A stretch of DNA of 64,000 nt from Chelativorans sp. YIM 93263 (lineage in GTDB: Bacteria > Pseudomonadota > Alphaproteobacteria > Rhizobiales > Rhizobiaceae). The notes under the pieces were generated by a model, which worked only from the letters and a program-made list of their open reading frames with translations, had not been told where the DNA came from and did no database searches. Shown one piece after another: positions 42,813 to 52,082 of the stretch. Numbering within the stretch: position 1 is the first letter of the stretch; each line of letters starts with the position of its first letter. The position numbers and the translations under genes are program-made. The DNA lies in assembly GCF_028767125.1 (NCBI RefSeq), contig NZ_JAKCWP010000006.1, positions 1 through 64,000 of the forward strand. Reading direction: 5' to 3'.

Positions 42813-43645
42813 GGCAACCTGCCGAGCGGCCGCAGCCCGGCATGTCGGTTTACATCTTTATAGAGCAGGTAGCGAAATTTGCCCGGCCCGCCCGCATAGC
42901 AGGCCTGGGGGCAGAAGGCGCGCAGCCACATGAAGTCGCCTGCCTCGACCTCAACCCAGTCCCGGTTAAGGCGATAAACCGCCTTACCTTCAAGAACATA
43001 GAGGCCATGTTCCATAACATGCGTCTCGGCAAAGGGGATCGCCGCGCCCGGCTCGAAGGTGACGATCGTCACATGCATATCATGGCGCACATCCTCCGGG
43101 TCGACGAAGCGGGTGGTCGACCACTTGCCTTCCGTACTGGGCATGGGCGTCGGTGCGATGTCCTTTTCGTTCGTGAAAAAGGCTTCCGGAACGGACACGC
43201 CCTTAACCGCCTCATAGGCCTTGCGGATCCAGTGGAAGCGCACAGGTGCGGTGCCCTCGTTGCGCGCCGTCCAGCGGCTCGCCGGCGGCAGGAAGGCATA
43301 GCCGCCCGGCTGCATCCGATGCGTCTCGCCGTCCAGTTCCACCGTCAGCTCGCCATCCACCACAAAAAGCACCGCTTCGGCCTGGCTGTCGGGTTCCGGC
43401 TTCTCGCTGCCGCCGCCCGGCTGCACTTCCATGATGTATTGCGAGAAAGTCTCGGCAAAACCGGAAAGCGGACGGGCGAGCACCCAGAGCCGCGTCTTGT
43501 CCCAGAAGGGCAGGTAGCTCGTCACGATGTCCCGCATCACACCCTTCGGAATGACGGCATAGGCTTCGGTAAAGACCGCCCGCCCGGTGAGCAGGTCGGT
43601 TTGCGGCGGATGGCCGCCTGTGGGTGCGTAATAGCTTCCGGTCAT
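42809..43645 (-). CDS. allE: (S)-ureidoglycine aminohydrolase
   Basis: Bicupin enzyme converting (S)-ureidoglycine to (S)-ureidoglycolate and ammonia in allantoin use. 278 aa. N-terminal cupin with FSQYIMEVQPGGGSEKPEPD and GELTVELDGETHRMQPGGYA (about residues 67-120); C-terminal cupin with metal ligands in HDMHVTIVTFEPGAAIPFAE and THVMEHGLYVLEGKAVYRL (about 188-227), then the FMWLRAFCPQACYAGGPG segment and RYLLYKDVNRH at the end, typical of AllE. The operon also holds allA; allantoate amidohydrolase, which would make the substrate, is not in the window. Confidence 0.94.
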   Translation of the reverse strand: MTGSYYAPTGGHPPQTDLLTGRAVFTEAYAVIPKGVMRDIVTSYLPFWDKTRLWVLARPLSGFAETFSQYIMEVQPGGGSEKPEPDSQAEAVLFVVDGELTVELDGETHRMQPGGYAFLPPASRWTARNEGTAPVRFHWIRKAYEAVKGVSVPEAFFTNEKDIAPTPMPSTEGKWSTTRFVDPEDVRHDMHVTIVTFEPGAAIPFAETHVMEHGLYVLEGKAVYRLNRDWVEVEAGDFMWLRAFCPQACYAGGPGKFRYLLYKDVNRHAGLRPLGRLP

Positions 43646-45087
43646 GACGGCAGAATATCCTTGAGCCTGAGATAGGCGATGCGCTCGACTTGCCGACAGG
43701 CCGTGGCGAACTCGTCATCGCGGCTGTTTTCGATGCGGGTTTCGAACGCCTTCAGAATGCCGTTCCTGGTATGGTCCTTGACGGCGATGATGAAGGGAAA
43801 GCCGAACTTTTCCACATAACGCGTATTGAGAGCGGTGAAGCGGGCGCGCTCCTCATCCGTCAGCGCGTCGAGGCCAGCGGAGGCCTGTTCGCGGGCCGAT
43901 TCCGCCGTCAGCCGCTTGGCCGCCGCGAGCTTGCCTGCAAGATCCGGATGCGCCTTCAAAACCCCAAGCCGTTCCTCCTCGCTCGCCGAGCGAAAAGCCC
44001 GCGCCAGCGCGTTGTGCAGGCCCGCGGCACTGTCGTGCGCCGGGCCGAGTTCAAGCCGGAACGCGCGCTCGGCGATCCAGGGCGAATGCTCGAAGATGGA
44101 GCCGAAGCGCCCCACGAACTCGCTCTCGCTCATCCGGCTGGGGCGCAGGCCGGGCGCCTGGTAGGAGTGTTGCTCCATCCAATGGCGGGCGATGTCGACC
44201 CGGCGCGGCAGCCAGACCTTCTCATGGCTTTTCACGTATTCGATGAAGCGCTTCAGCGCCGCCGCCCTGCCCGGCCTGCCCACGAGCCGGCAGTGCAGCC
44301 CCACGCTCATCATGGCGGGCCGTCCTGCCCTGCCCTCCTCATAGAGCGTATCGAAAGCATCCTTCAGATAGGCATAGAACTGGTCGCCGGAATTGAAGCC
44401 CTGCGCGGTCGCAAAGCGCATGTCGTTGGCATCCAGTGTATAGGGAATGACGAGTTGCGGCTGCGTCGGGTTGCCCTGGCCGTCATGATCGAGCCAGTAG
44501 GGCAGGTCGTCATCGTAGGTATCGGAGATCCAGTCGAAGCCGCCCTGCTCAGTCGCGAGCTTAACCGTATTGACCGAGGTACGCCCGAGGTAGAGCCCTT
44601 TCGGCCGCTCGCCGACGACCTCCGTGTGAAGCCTGATTGCCTCCACCAGTTCGCGACGCTCGTCTTCTTCGGAATGCGCGCGGTAGTCGATCCACTTCAG
44701 CCCGTGACTGGCGATTTCCCAACCCGCTTCCTTCATGGCCGCGACCTGCTCCGGCGAGCGGGCGAGTGCGCTTGCCACGCCGAAAACCGTCACCGGCACC
44801 TGCGCCGCTGTGAACATGCGGTGAAGCCGCCAGAAGCCGGCGCGCGCGCCGTATTCATAGATCGACTCCATGTTCCAGTGCCGCGTTCCAGGCCAGGGCA
44901 CGGCCCCAACGATCTCCGAGAGAAAGGCTTCCGAAGCCTCGTCGCCATGCAGAATGCAGTTCTCGCCGCCCTCCTCGTAATTGACGACGAATTGCACGGC
45001 CACATGGGCGCCGCCCGGCCACCTCGGGTCCGGCGGGTTGGGACCGTAGCCCCGCATGTTGCGGCAGTAGCGCGTCACCCTTTCCAT
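43642..45087 (-). CDS. puuE: Fused allantoinase PuuE and OHCU decarboxylase UraD
   Basis: Two enzymes in one chain of 481 aa. Residues about 1-310 form the cofactor-light allantoinase PuuE of the polysaccharide deacetylase fold (RYCRNMRGYGPNPPDPRWPG, NYEEGGENCILHGD, VFGVASALARSPEQVAAMKE, SHGLKWIDY, GLYLGRTSVNT). Residues about 318-481 form UraD, the decarboxylase of 2-oxo-4-hydroxy-4-carboxy-5-ureidoimidazoline, with IFEHSPWIAERAF (catalytic histidine), LKAHPDLAGKLA and TRYVEKFGFPFIIAVK. Joined they turn OHCU into (S)-allantoin and then allantoate. GTGAGGGA precedes the ATG. First gene of the minus-strand allantoin operon, divergent from uraH, which makes OHCU. Confidence 0.95.
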   Translation of the reverse strand: MERVTRYCRNMRGYGPNPPDPRWPGGAHVAVQFVVNYEEGGENCILHGDEASEAFLSEIVGAVPWPGTRHWNMESIYEYGARAGFWRLHRMFTAAQVPVTVFGVASALARSPEQVAAMKEAGWEIASHGLKWIDYRAHSEEDERRELVEAIRLHTEVVGERPKGLYLGRTSVNTVKLATEQGGFDWISDTYDDDLPYWLDHDGQGNPTQPQLVIPYTLDANDMRFATAQGFNSGDQFYAYLKDAFDTLYEEGRAGRPAMMSVGLHCRLVGRPGRAAALKRFIEYVKSHEKVWLPRRVDIARHWMEQHSYQAPGLRPSRMSESEFVGRFGSIFEHSPWIAERAFRLELGPAHDSAAGLHNALARAFRSASEEERLGVLKAHPDLAGKLAAAKRLTAESAREQASAGLDALTDEERARFTALNTRYVEKFGFPFIIAVKDHTRNGILKAFETRIENSRDDEFATACRQVERIAYLRLKDILPS

Positions 45088-45250
45088 TCCCTCACTCTCG
45101 AGCGTCGGTTTTCAAGGATAATCGAAGGTACACAGCAAATACCCATGAAAAATTTGAACGTCTTTTTCCACCCTTCCGGAGGATACCCCCTTATGCAACT
45201 CATGGATTTGCCGCACAATAAGGCTAAGTATGACTAGGAAGGGAGGCTGT

Positions 45251-45616
45251 ATGGACCGGAAAAGCGAAGGTTGGCTGACGACCCATATCCTGGACACCGC
45301 GGCGGGCCGCCCGGCTGCCGGTATGGAGATTGCGCTTTACCGGATCGGCGGCGAGAACCGCACGCTTCTGAAAACCGTGAAGACCAATGCCGACGGCCGT
45401 TGCGACGAACCGCTGCTGGAAGGCAGCGCCTTCGCCCTCGGCGAGTATGAGCTGATTTTTCAGGTGGGCGCATATCTGCGCGCCAACAATGTGGCGATCC
45501 CCGCGCCCGCCTTCCTCGACCGGGTCCCGATCCGCTTCGGGATGGCCGAGCACGCGCATTATCATGTGCCCCTGCTCGTCTCGCCCTACGGGTACTCGAC
45601 CTACCGGGGGAGCTAG
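45251..45616 (+). CDS. uraH: 5-hydroxyisourate hydrolase (transthyretin-like)
   Basis: Hydrolyses 5-hydroxyisourate to OHCU. 121 aa from [18 protein letters not shown], with GGAGG upstream; an earlier ATG at 45230 gives seven extra residues that overlap the binding site. Family marks: [21 protein letters not shown] (about residues 9-29), [13 protein letters not shown] (about 50-62), [27 protein letters not shown] (active-site histidine region, about 90-116) and the hallmark C-terminus YSTYRGS. It heads the plus-strand operon with xdhA and xdhB. Confidence 0.97.
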   Translation: MDRKSEGWLTTHILDTAAGRPAAGMEIALYRIGGENRTLLKTVKTNADGRCDEPLLEGSAFALGEYELIFQVGAYLRANNVAIPAPAFLDRVPIRFGMAEHAHYHVPLLVSPYGYSTYRGS

Positions 45617-45622
45617 CCCATC

Positions 45623-47110
45623 GTGACCACGCCGAAGGTGCGCAACGAAATCCGCTTCCTGCTCAACGGCCGCAAGGTCGCGCTCTCGGATGTCCCGCCG
45701 GAGCGTACGCTGCTTGACTTTCTGCGGCTCGACCGCCGCCTGATGGGCACCAAGGAAGGTTGTGCGGAAGGCGATTGCGGCGCCTGCACCGTCCTCGTCG
45801 GCCGGCTCACCGGGGAAAAGCTCGTCTATGAGGGCGTCACCGCCTGCATCCGCTTTCTGGGCTCGCTCGACGGCTGCCATGTCGTCACCGTCGAGCATCT
45901 GAAGCGCCCGGACGGCAGCCTGCATCCCGTACAGCAAGCCATGGTGGACTATCACGGCTCGCAGTGCGGCTTCTGCACGCCCGGTTTCGTCATGTCCCTC
46001 TATGCGCAGTGGATGCGCGATCCGAGCCCCTCGGATGCAGCCATCGAAAAGGCGCTGCAGGGCAATCTCTGCCGCTGCACGGGTTATGAGCCAATCATCC
46101 GCGCCGCCCGCGCCATCTCCTCCTACGGCGATGCCAGGGAAGATCCGCTCGCCGCCGAACGCTATTCGGTGATCGCAGAGCTGAAGGCACTGGAGGACGG
46201 CGCACGGGTGGTGATCGGTGAGGATCGGCAGCGCCTCGTCATCCCCGCAAACGTTGTCGATCTGGCCACCGTTCTGGAGGCGGAGCCCAATGCGACCATC
46301 GTGGCCGGCAGCACCGATGTCGGCCTGTGGGTGGCGAAATTCCTGCGCCAGATCGCGCCAGTGGTCTTCATCGGCGGGCTGGACGAACTTCGCACCGTCT
46401 CAGAGCAGAAGGGCACACTTACCATCGGTGCGGGCGTCAGCTACTCCGAAGCCTTTTCCGCTCTCTCAGGCCGCGTCCCCGCCCTTGGGCGCCTGATCGA
46501 CCGCATCGGCGGCGATCAGATCCGCAATATGGGCACCATCGGCGGCAACGTCGCCAACGGCTCGCCCATCGGCGATATGCCGCCGCCGTTGATCGCGCTC
46601 GGCGCCACGATCACCCTGCGCAAGGGGTCCGAGCGGCGCACCATCCCGCTTGAAGAGTTTTTCATCGACTATGGCCAGCAGGACCGCCAGCCCGGCGAAT
46701 TCGTCGAGAACGTGCATGTGCCCCTGCCCGATTCCGGCACGCACTTTGCCGCCTGGAAGATCTCGAAGCGCCGCGACGAGGATATCACCGCAGCGCTGGG
46801 CGCGTTCGCGATTAAGATCGAGGACGGACGCGTTGCCGCCGCCCGCATCGCCTATGGTGGCATGGCGCCGACGCCGAAACGGGCACTCGCCGTCGAAGAA
46901 GCGCTTATCGGGAAACCATGGACGGCTGAAACGGTCGAGCAGGCGCTGCTCGCCTATGAACGGGATTTCACGGCGATCACCGACATGCGCGCCTCCGCCA
47001 ACTACCGCATGCTGGCGGCAAAGAACCTGCTGCGGCGGCTTTTTCTGGAGACATCGGGCTATCCCGGCCCGCTGGAGATCACGCGCAATTCCGAGGGCGC
47101 TGCCGCATGA
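45623..47110 (+). CDS. xdhA: Xanthine dehydrogenase small subunit (Fe-S and FAD)
   Basis: Electron-transfer subunit that oxidises xanthine to urate together with XdhB. 495 aa from a GTG start with GGGGGAG ten bases upstream. Two 2Fe-2S clusters: the plant-type cluster in CAEGDCGACTVL (about residues 47-58) and the second in CGFCTPGFVMS with CRCTGYEPI (about 114-160). The FAD domain spans about 190-370 (TIVAGSTDVGLWVAKFLRQ; MGTIGGNVANGSPIGDMPP), and the flavoprotein C-terminal domain about 385-490. It overlaps xdhB by four bases. Confidence 0.97.
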   Translation: MTTPKVRNEIRFLLNGRKVALSDVPPERTLLDFLRLDRRLMGTKEGCAEGDCGACTVLVGRLTGEKLVYEGVTACIRFLGSLDGCHVVTVEHLKRPDGSLHPVQQAMVDYHGSQCGFCTPGFVMSLYAQWMRDPSPSDAAIEKALQGNLCRCTGYEPIIRAARAISSYGDAREDPLAAERYSVIAELKALEDGARVVIGEDRQRLVIPANVVDLATVLEAEPNATIVAGSTDVGLWVAKFLRQIAPVVFIGGLDELRTVSEQKGTLTIGAGVSYSEAFSALSGRVPALGRLIDRIGGDQIRNMGTIGGNVANGSPIGDMPPPLIALGATITLRKGSERRTIPLEEFFIDYGQQDRQPGEFVENVHVPLPDSGTHFAAWKISKRRDEDITAALGAFAIKIEDGRVAAARIAYGGMAPTPKRALAVEEALIGKPWTAETVEQALLAYERDFTAITDMRASANYRMLAAKNLLRRLFLETSGYPGPLEITRNSEGAAA

Positions 47111-49455
47111 CCCGACACGAAGCGCGCGATCTGAAGGCAACCATTACCGGCGGCGTCGGCGCCGACCGCCAGCACGACTCCGCTCACAAACATGTCACCG
47201 GCGAGGCCGTCTATATCGACGACATGCCGGAGCCTGCCGGCACCCTGCACGCCTATCTCGGGCTTTCCACCATCGCCCACGGCACGATCCGCAAGATGGA
47301 CCTTTCCGAAGTCGAAGAGGCGCCGGGTGTGGTGGCATTGCTGACCGAGAACGACATTCCCGGGGAAAACGACATCAGCCCCGCCGGCCTGCACGACGAG
47401 CCGATCTTCGCCAGCGACGTCGTCGAGTTCCACGGCCAGCCCATGTTCGCCGTCATCGCCGAAACCCGCGAGGCGGCGCGCCGCGCCTGCAAGCTGGCAA
47501 CGGTCGACTACGAGGAAAAGCCGGCCCTCATCGACATCGCCGAAGCCGACCCGGAAACGCCCCGGCTGGTCACAAAGCCGCTGACACTATCGCGCGGCGA
47601 TGCTGAGGCGGCCATTGCGCAAGCTCCGCGCCGCATCAAGGGTCAGATGCGCGTTGGCGGGCAGGACCATTTCTATCTGGAAGGCCAGATCGCGTTCGCC
47701 ATCCCGGGCGAGGACATGGACGTGACCGTCTATTCCTCCACCCAACACCCGAGCGAGGTGCAGCACATGGTGGCCCACGCGCTCGGCATTTCCTCCCACG
47801 CCGTCACCATCGAGGTGCGCCGCATGGGCGGAGGTTTCGGCGGCAAGGAGACGCAGGCAAACGTCTTCGCCGCCATCTCCGCCATCGCCGCCAAGCACAC
47901 CGGCCGCCCGGTCAAGCTGCGCCCCGACCGCGACGACGACATGATCGCCACGGGCAAGCGGCACGATTTCCTGATCGATTACGAAGTGGGCTTTGACGAC
48001 GAAGGCCGGATCCTCGGCGTCGATCTCAGATACGCCGCCCGCTGTGGATTGTCGGCCGATCTCTCGGGGGCGGTCACCGACCGCGCCCTCTTCCACTGCG
48101 ACAACACCTATTTTTATCCCGCTGTCCACGCGGTCTCCGCACCGCTTTACACAAACACGGTGTCCAACACCGCCTTCCGCGGCTTCGGCGGCCCGCAGGG
48201 CATGCTCGGCGCGGAGCGCATCATCGACGAGGTCGCCTTCGCCCTCGGCAAGGATCCGCTGGAGATCCGCAAACGAAATTTCTACGGCGAGACGGAGCGC
48301 AACGTCACGCCCTACCATCAGACGGTCGAAGACAATGTTGTCCACCGCGTCGTAGCCGAGCTTGAGAAGAGCGCGGACTATGCCACGCGGCGGCGCGCGA
48401 TTGCAAATTTCAATGCCAGCAGCGAAATCATCAAGCGCGGCATCGCGCTCACACCGGTGAAGTTCGGTATCTCTTTTACCGCCACGCAATTCAACCAGGC
48501 AGGCGCGCTGGTTCACGTTTATACGGACGGCTCCGTGCACCTGAACCATGGCGGCACGGAGATGGGCCAGGGCCTCTACACCAAGGTGGCTCAGGTCGTG
48601 GCGGAGGAACTCCAGATCGATATCGATCAGGTGAAAATCACCGCCACAACGACCGGCAAGGTGCCGAACACCTCGGCCACCGCCGCTTCCTCCGGCTCGG
48701 ACCTCAACGGCATGGCTGCGCAAAATGGCGCGCGTCAGATCAAGAACCGCCTGATCGATTTCGCCGCCGATTACTATGGCGTGCCCAAGGAGCAGATTGA
48801 ATTTCTGCCGGGGCGCGTGCGTGTCGGGAACCAGGAAATCGACTTCCCCGATCTCATCAAGCAGGCCTATATGGCCCGCGTCCAGCTTTCGGCGGCCGGG
48901 TTCTACAAGACGCCCAAGATCCACTGGGACCGCGATGCTGGAAAAGGTAGGCCCTTCTACTATTTTGCCTATGGCGCGGCCTGCGCGGAGGTTTCCATCG
49001 ACACGCTCACCGGCGAGTACATGGTGGAGCGCGTCGATATCCTGCACGAGACCGGCAAGTCCTTGAATCGCGCCGTCGATTTGGGCCAGATAGAGGGCGG
49101 TTTCATCCAGGGCATGGGTTGGCTGACGACCGAGGAACTCGTCTGGGACGAGAAGGGGCAACTCAGGACCCACGCCCCCTCCACCTATAAGATTCCGCTG
49201 GCCTCTGACCGCCCGAAAATCTTCAAGGTCGCGCTTGCCGATTGGGCGGAGAATGCCGAGCCTACCATCCACCGCTCCAAGGCCGTCGGCGAGCCGCCTT
49301 TCATGCTCGCCATGTCGGTGCTGCACGCCCTGTCGGATGCGGTGGCAAGCGTGGCCGACCACAAGATCTCCCCACGGCTCAATGCACCCGCCACGCCTGA
49401 GTGCGTTCTGATGGCGGTGGAGCGGCTGAGGGCAGCGTCAGCTAAAGCGGGGTGA
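47107..49455 (+). CDS. xdhB: Xanthine dehydrogenase molybdopterin-binding subunit
   Basis: Catalytic molybdenum subunit, 782 aa, the usual XdhB length. N-terminal a/b hammerhead domain (about residues 20-130; HKHVTGEAVYIDDMPEPAG). Molybdopterin-binding parts include GQDHFYLEGQIAFAIPGED, RRMGGGFGGKETQ (about 238-250), AFRGFGGPQGMLGAE (about 356-370), HGGTEMGQGLYTKVAQV (about 480-496) and the catalytic glutamate in KAVGEPPFMLAM (about 723-734). The protein is complete. XdhC, needed to insert the sulphurated cofactor, is encoded at 52083. Confidence 0.97.
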   Translation: MTRHEARDLKATITGGVGADRQHDSAHKHVTGEAVYIDDMPEPAGTLHAYLGLSTIAHGTIRKMDLSEVEEAPGVVALLTENDIPGENDISPAGLHDEPIFASDVVEFHGQPMFAVIAETREAARRACKLATVDYEEKPALIDIAEADPETPRLVTKPLTLSRGDAEAAIAQAPRRIKGQMRVGGQDHFYLEGQIAFAIPGEDMDVTVYSSTQHPSEVQHMVAHALGISSHAVTIEVRRMGGGFGGKETQANVFAAISAIAAKHTGRPVKLRPDRDDDMIATGKRHDFLIDYEVGFDDEGRILGVDLRYAARCGLSADLSGAVTDRALFHCDNTYFYPAVHAVSAPLYTNTVSNTAFRGFGGPQGMLGAERIIDEVAFALGKDPLEIRKRNFYGETERNVTPYHQTVEDNVVHRVVAELEKSADYATRRRAIANFNASSEIIKRGIALTPVKFGISFTATQFNQAGALVHVYTDGSVHLNHGGTEMGQGLYTKVAQVVAEELQIDIDQVKITATTTGKVPNTSATAASSGSDLNGMAAQNGARQIKNRLIDFAADYYGVPKEQIEFLPGRVRVGNQEIDFPDLIKQAYMARVQLSAAGFYKTPKIHWDRDAGKGRPFYYFAYGAACAEVSIDTLTGEYMVERVDILHETGKSLNRAVDLGQIEGGFIQGMGWLTTEELVWDEKGQLRTHAPSTYKIPLASDRPKIFKVALADWAENAEPTIHRSKAVGEPPFMLAMSVLHALSDAVASVADHKISPRLNAPATPECVLMAVERLRAASAKAG

Positions 49456-49484
49456 GTCCTTGCGCATGATGGCCGAGGAAGTGT

Positions 49485-49502
49485 CCGGGGGCTAATCCCC
49501 GG
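49485..49502. terminator. Weak hairpin between converging xdhB and marR
   Basis: CCGGGG-gctaat-CCCCGG, a 6-bp GC stem 30 bases after xdhB, without a T-run on either strand. It may end transcription from both sides inefficiently. Confidence 0.35.
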
Positions 49503-49548
49503 TGGTATCCGGCACCAAGGGGCCGCGAAGGTAAACGTAACTGTAAAG

Positions 49549-50016
49549 CTAAACCTCCTCCGCCGCATCGTTATCCTCGCTGCGGCCGTCGCGAGCAAGA
49601 TTGGCCTCGATACGTGCCAGAAGCTTCGCGAGGGTCTTCTGCTCCTTCTTGTCGAGGGAGTTCAGCGCCTGCTTTTCGGTTCTGCGTACGGAGCGCTCGA
49701 TGGAGCGGAGCGCCTCCGCACCGCTGTCGGTGAGAAACACATGCGCGCGGCGCGCATCCGTCTCCGAGCCGCGCTTTTCCAAAAAACCTTGCGCCGCCAG
49801 CCGGTTGATGGTCTTTGTCACCGTGGGCGGGCGCACCCCCAGCTTCTGCGCAAGCTGGCTCGGCGTCTGTCCGTTCTCCTCACCAAGGGCGAGCATAATC
49901 TTGTCCTGCCCGGCATAGAGACCCTGGCTCATGAGTCGTTCGGCCAGCGCGGTGCGTGAAAGACGCGCTGCCGATTGCAGCCGTCCTAAGATCAAACCTT
50001 TGGAGATCCTGGCCAT
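49549..50016 (-). CDS. MarR family transcriptional regulator
   Basis: 155 aa. Winged helix with PSQLAQKLGVRPPTVTKTINRLAAQGFL (about residues 52-79) and the wing EKRGSETDARRAHVFLTDSG (about 80-99), followed by a helical C-terminus rich in lysine, used for dimerisation. Placed between the xanthine dehydrogenase genes and the creatininase-like gene, transcribed away from the latter. MarR proteins of the UrtR/HucR kind sense urate, which would suit this place, but the residues that define urate sensing were not checked, so the signal is open. Confidence 0.92.
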   Translation of the reverse strand: MARISKGLILGRLQSAARLSRTALAERLMSQGLYAGQDKIMLALGEENGQTPSQLAQKLGVRPPTVTKTINRLAAQGFLEKRGSETDARRAHVFLTDSGAEALRSIERSVRRTEKQALNSLDKKEQKTLAKLLARIEANLARDGRSEDNDAAEEV

Positions 50017-50174
50017 ATTCCGCGTCTCCTGTGCCCGCTTCCGGCCCCTTCACGACCGGTCCCTCCCAATATAGAAGATAGTTAGGCAAACGAGCCGGAC
50101 AACCACTGGGCGCTTGCCGTAACGCTTCTGCCGCGATAGCGTTTCGCCGGCTTCACAGATTTTATAGACGTGAA

Positions 50175-50957
50175 ATGCCAAACCGGCTTATCAACCGTGT
50201 GACACGGAGAGTGATGCTGAGGGACCAACCCATCGCCATCCTGCCGCTCGGCGCCACGGAACAGCACGGCCCGCATCTGCCGCCGGAGACGGACTGGATC
50301 ATCGCGGAGGCGGTGGCGGCGCGTACGGCGGAGCGGCTGCGCGGGAGTATCCACGTCGAGGTGCTGCCCGTCGAGAAGGTCGGCTATTCCATCGAGCATT
50401 CCGACGACCCCCGCACACAGAGCCTGGGCTACGAGGAAGCGGCGAGGCGCTGGATCGGCATCGGCGAGGAGCTCAGCCGGCGCGGTGTCCGAAAACTCGT
50501 CATGCTGAATGCTCATGGCGGCAATTCGCCGTTGATGACAATCGTGGCCACGGAGCTCCGCGTGCGCTGCAAGATGCTTGCGGTCGCGACAAGCTGGACA
50601 CGTTTCGGCTATCCGGAAGACGTTGTCTCACCGCAAGAAAGAGCCCTCGGCATTCACGGCGGCCTGATCGAGACGGCGGTCATGCTGGCTCTCCGCCCCG
50701 ATCTCGTAGAATTCGAACAAGCGCGCGATTTCTCCTCCCGACAGGAGGATTTCGAGCGGGACTTCACACATCTGCGTGCCTATGGCCGGCATGCCTTCGG
50801 CTGGATGATGCGCGATCTTTCCACGGAAGGGGTTGCCGGTAATGCGGCAGCCGCGAGCGCTGAAGCCGGCGAGCGCATTCTTGATCACGCGGTCTCCGCT
50901 CTCCTCGAATTGCTCCACGATGTGGAGCGGTTCGATCTTGCTCTTTTCGATCACTGA
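50175..50957 (+). CDS. Creatininase family protein
   Basis: 260 aa metal-dependent amidohydrolase of the creatininase fold. Metal ligands and catalytic residues: PLGATEQHGPHLPPETD (E, H and D; about residues 25-41), NAHGGNSPLM (about 115-124) and GIHGGLIETAVML (about 159-171). Relatives act on creatinine, on cyclic ureides, on FAPy nucleobases or in riboflavin/F420 routes. Among purine genes a cyclic ureide or amide substrate is plausible. It is divergent from marR. The ATG has only a weak ribosome binding site. Confidence 0.9.
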   Translation: MPNRLINRVTRRVMLRDQPIAILPLGATEQHGPHLPPETDWIIAEAVAARTAERLRGSIHVEVLPVEKVGYSIEHSDDPRTQSLGYEEAARRWIGIGEELSRRGVRKLVMLNAHGGNSPLMTIVATELRVRCKMLAVATSWTRFGYPEDVVSPQERALGIHGGLIETAVMLALRPDLVEFEQARDFSSRQEDFERDFTHLRAYGRHAFGWMMRDLSTEGVAGNAAAASAEAGERILDHAVSALLELLHDVERFDLALFDH

Positions 50958-51029
50958 CAGGGGACGTGCACCACGGCTCGTGAACCCTTATATGGGACGG
51001 AACAGATTCAAACCTCCTGAGAGACCCGC

Positions 51030-52082
51030 ATGTCTGAACAGCAAAACCAAATCCCGGTCACGGTGCTGACCGGCTATCTCGGTTCCGGCAAGACCACGCT
51101 CCTGAACCGCATCCTCTCGGAGGATCACGGAAAGCGCTATGCCGTGATCGTCAACGAGTTCGGTGAAATCGGGATCGACAACGACCTCATCGTCGAATCC
51201 GACGAGGAAATCTATGAGATGAACAATGGCTGCGTGTGCTGCACCGTGCGCGGCGATCTCATCCGCACCGTGGAGGGCCTGACGCGCCGGCCGGGCCGCT
51301 TCGACGCCATCGTCGTGGAGACCACCGGTTTGGCCGACCCCGCGCCCGTCGCGCAGACCTTCTTCATGGATGACGATGTGCGGTCCAAGACCAGGCTCGA
51401 TGCGGTGGTGGCGCTGGTCGACGCCAAGCATCTGCCGCTTCGCCTGAAGGACTCCAAGGAAGCGGAAGACCAGATCGCCTTTGCCGACGTGGTCGTGCTC
51501 AACAAGTCCGATCTCGTGAGCGAAGAGGAAATCGCGGAAGTTGAAGCCGCGATCCGCGCCATCAACCCCTCAGCCCGCATTCACAAGACCAAGCGCGCGG
51601 GGGTGGCGCTTTCGGAAGTCCTCGACCGCGGCGCCTTCGATCTCCAGCGCGCGATCGACAACGACCCGCATTTTCTCGATCACGAACATCCGGATCACGT
51701 CTGCGGCCCCGACTGCGACCACGATCACCACCATCACGACCATGATCATCATGGCCATGGGCACGGCGCGGCCTCGCCGATCCACGATGCAGGTGTCACC
51801 TCTATCTCGCTGCGCGCCAGCCAGATGGACCCGAAGAAGTTCTTTCCCTGGATCCAGAAAACGACCCAGATGGACGGGCCAAACATTCTGCGCCTCAAGG
51901 GCATCATTGCGCTGGCGGACGATCCGGACCGGTATGTCATCCAGGGCATTCACATGATCGTCGAGGGCGATCACCAGCGCCCCTGGAAGGACAATGAAGC
52001 GCGCGAAAGCCGGATCGTCTTCATCGGGCGCGATCTGGACGCCGAGCGGCTGAAGCGCACTTTTGAAGCCTGTCAGGCATAG
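51030..52082 (+). CDS. CobW/COG0523 family GTPase (metal chaperone type)
   Basis: 350 aa. G domain: Walker A GYLGSGKTTLLNR (about residues 15-27), the zinc-binding GCVCC motif in NNGCVCCTVRGD (about 66-77), ETTGLADP (about 97-104) and NKSD for guanine (about 152). A histidine-rich metal-binding linker, DHDHHHHDHDHHGHGHG, lies at about residues 230-247, after CGPDCDHD. The C-terminal CobW_C domain follows (about 258-345). Family members deliver zinc, cobalt or iron to target enzymes. Its stop touches the xdhC start, so it may serve metal-dependent enzymes of the purine cluster, such as guanine deaminase or the creatininase-like protein. Confidence 0.94.
   Translation: MSEQQNQIPVTVLTGYLGSGKTTLLNRILSEDHGKRYAVIVNEFGEIGIDNDLIVESDEEIYEMNNGCVCCTVRGDLIRTVEGLTRRPGRFDAIVVETTGLADPAPVAQTFFMDDDVRSKTRLDAVVALVDAKHLPLRLKDSKEAEDQIAFADVVVLNKSDLVSEEEIAEVEAAIRAINPSARIHKTKRAGVALSEVLDRGAFDLQRAIDNDPHFLDHEHPDHVCGPDCDHDHHHHDHDHHGHGHGAASPIHDAGVTSISLRASQMDPKKFFPWIQKTTQMDGPNILRLKGIIALADDPDRYVIQGIHMIVEGDHQRPWKDNEARESRIVFIGRDLDAERLKRTFEACQA

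Noticed and set aside
43690-45237. 515-codon open frame on the plus strand
   Set aside because: Antisense to the puuE-uraD fusion gene; composition rich in R, H and A without motifs.
47587-49362. 591-codon open frame on the minus strand
   Set aside because: Antisense shadow of xdhB, whose molybdopterin motifs are all intact on the plus strand.
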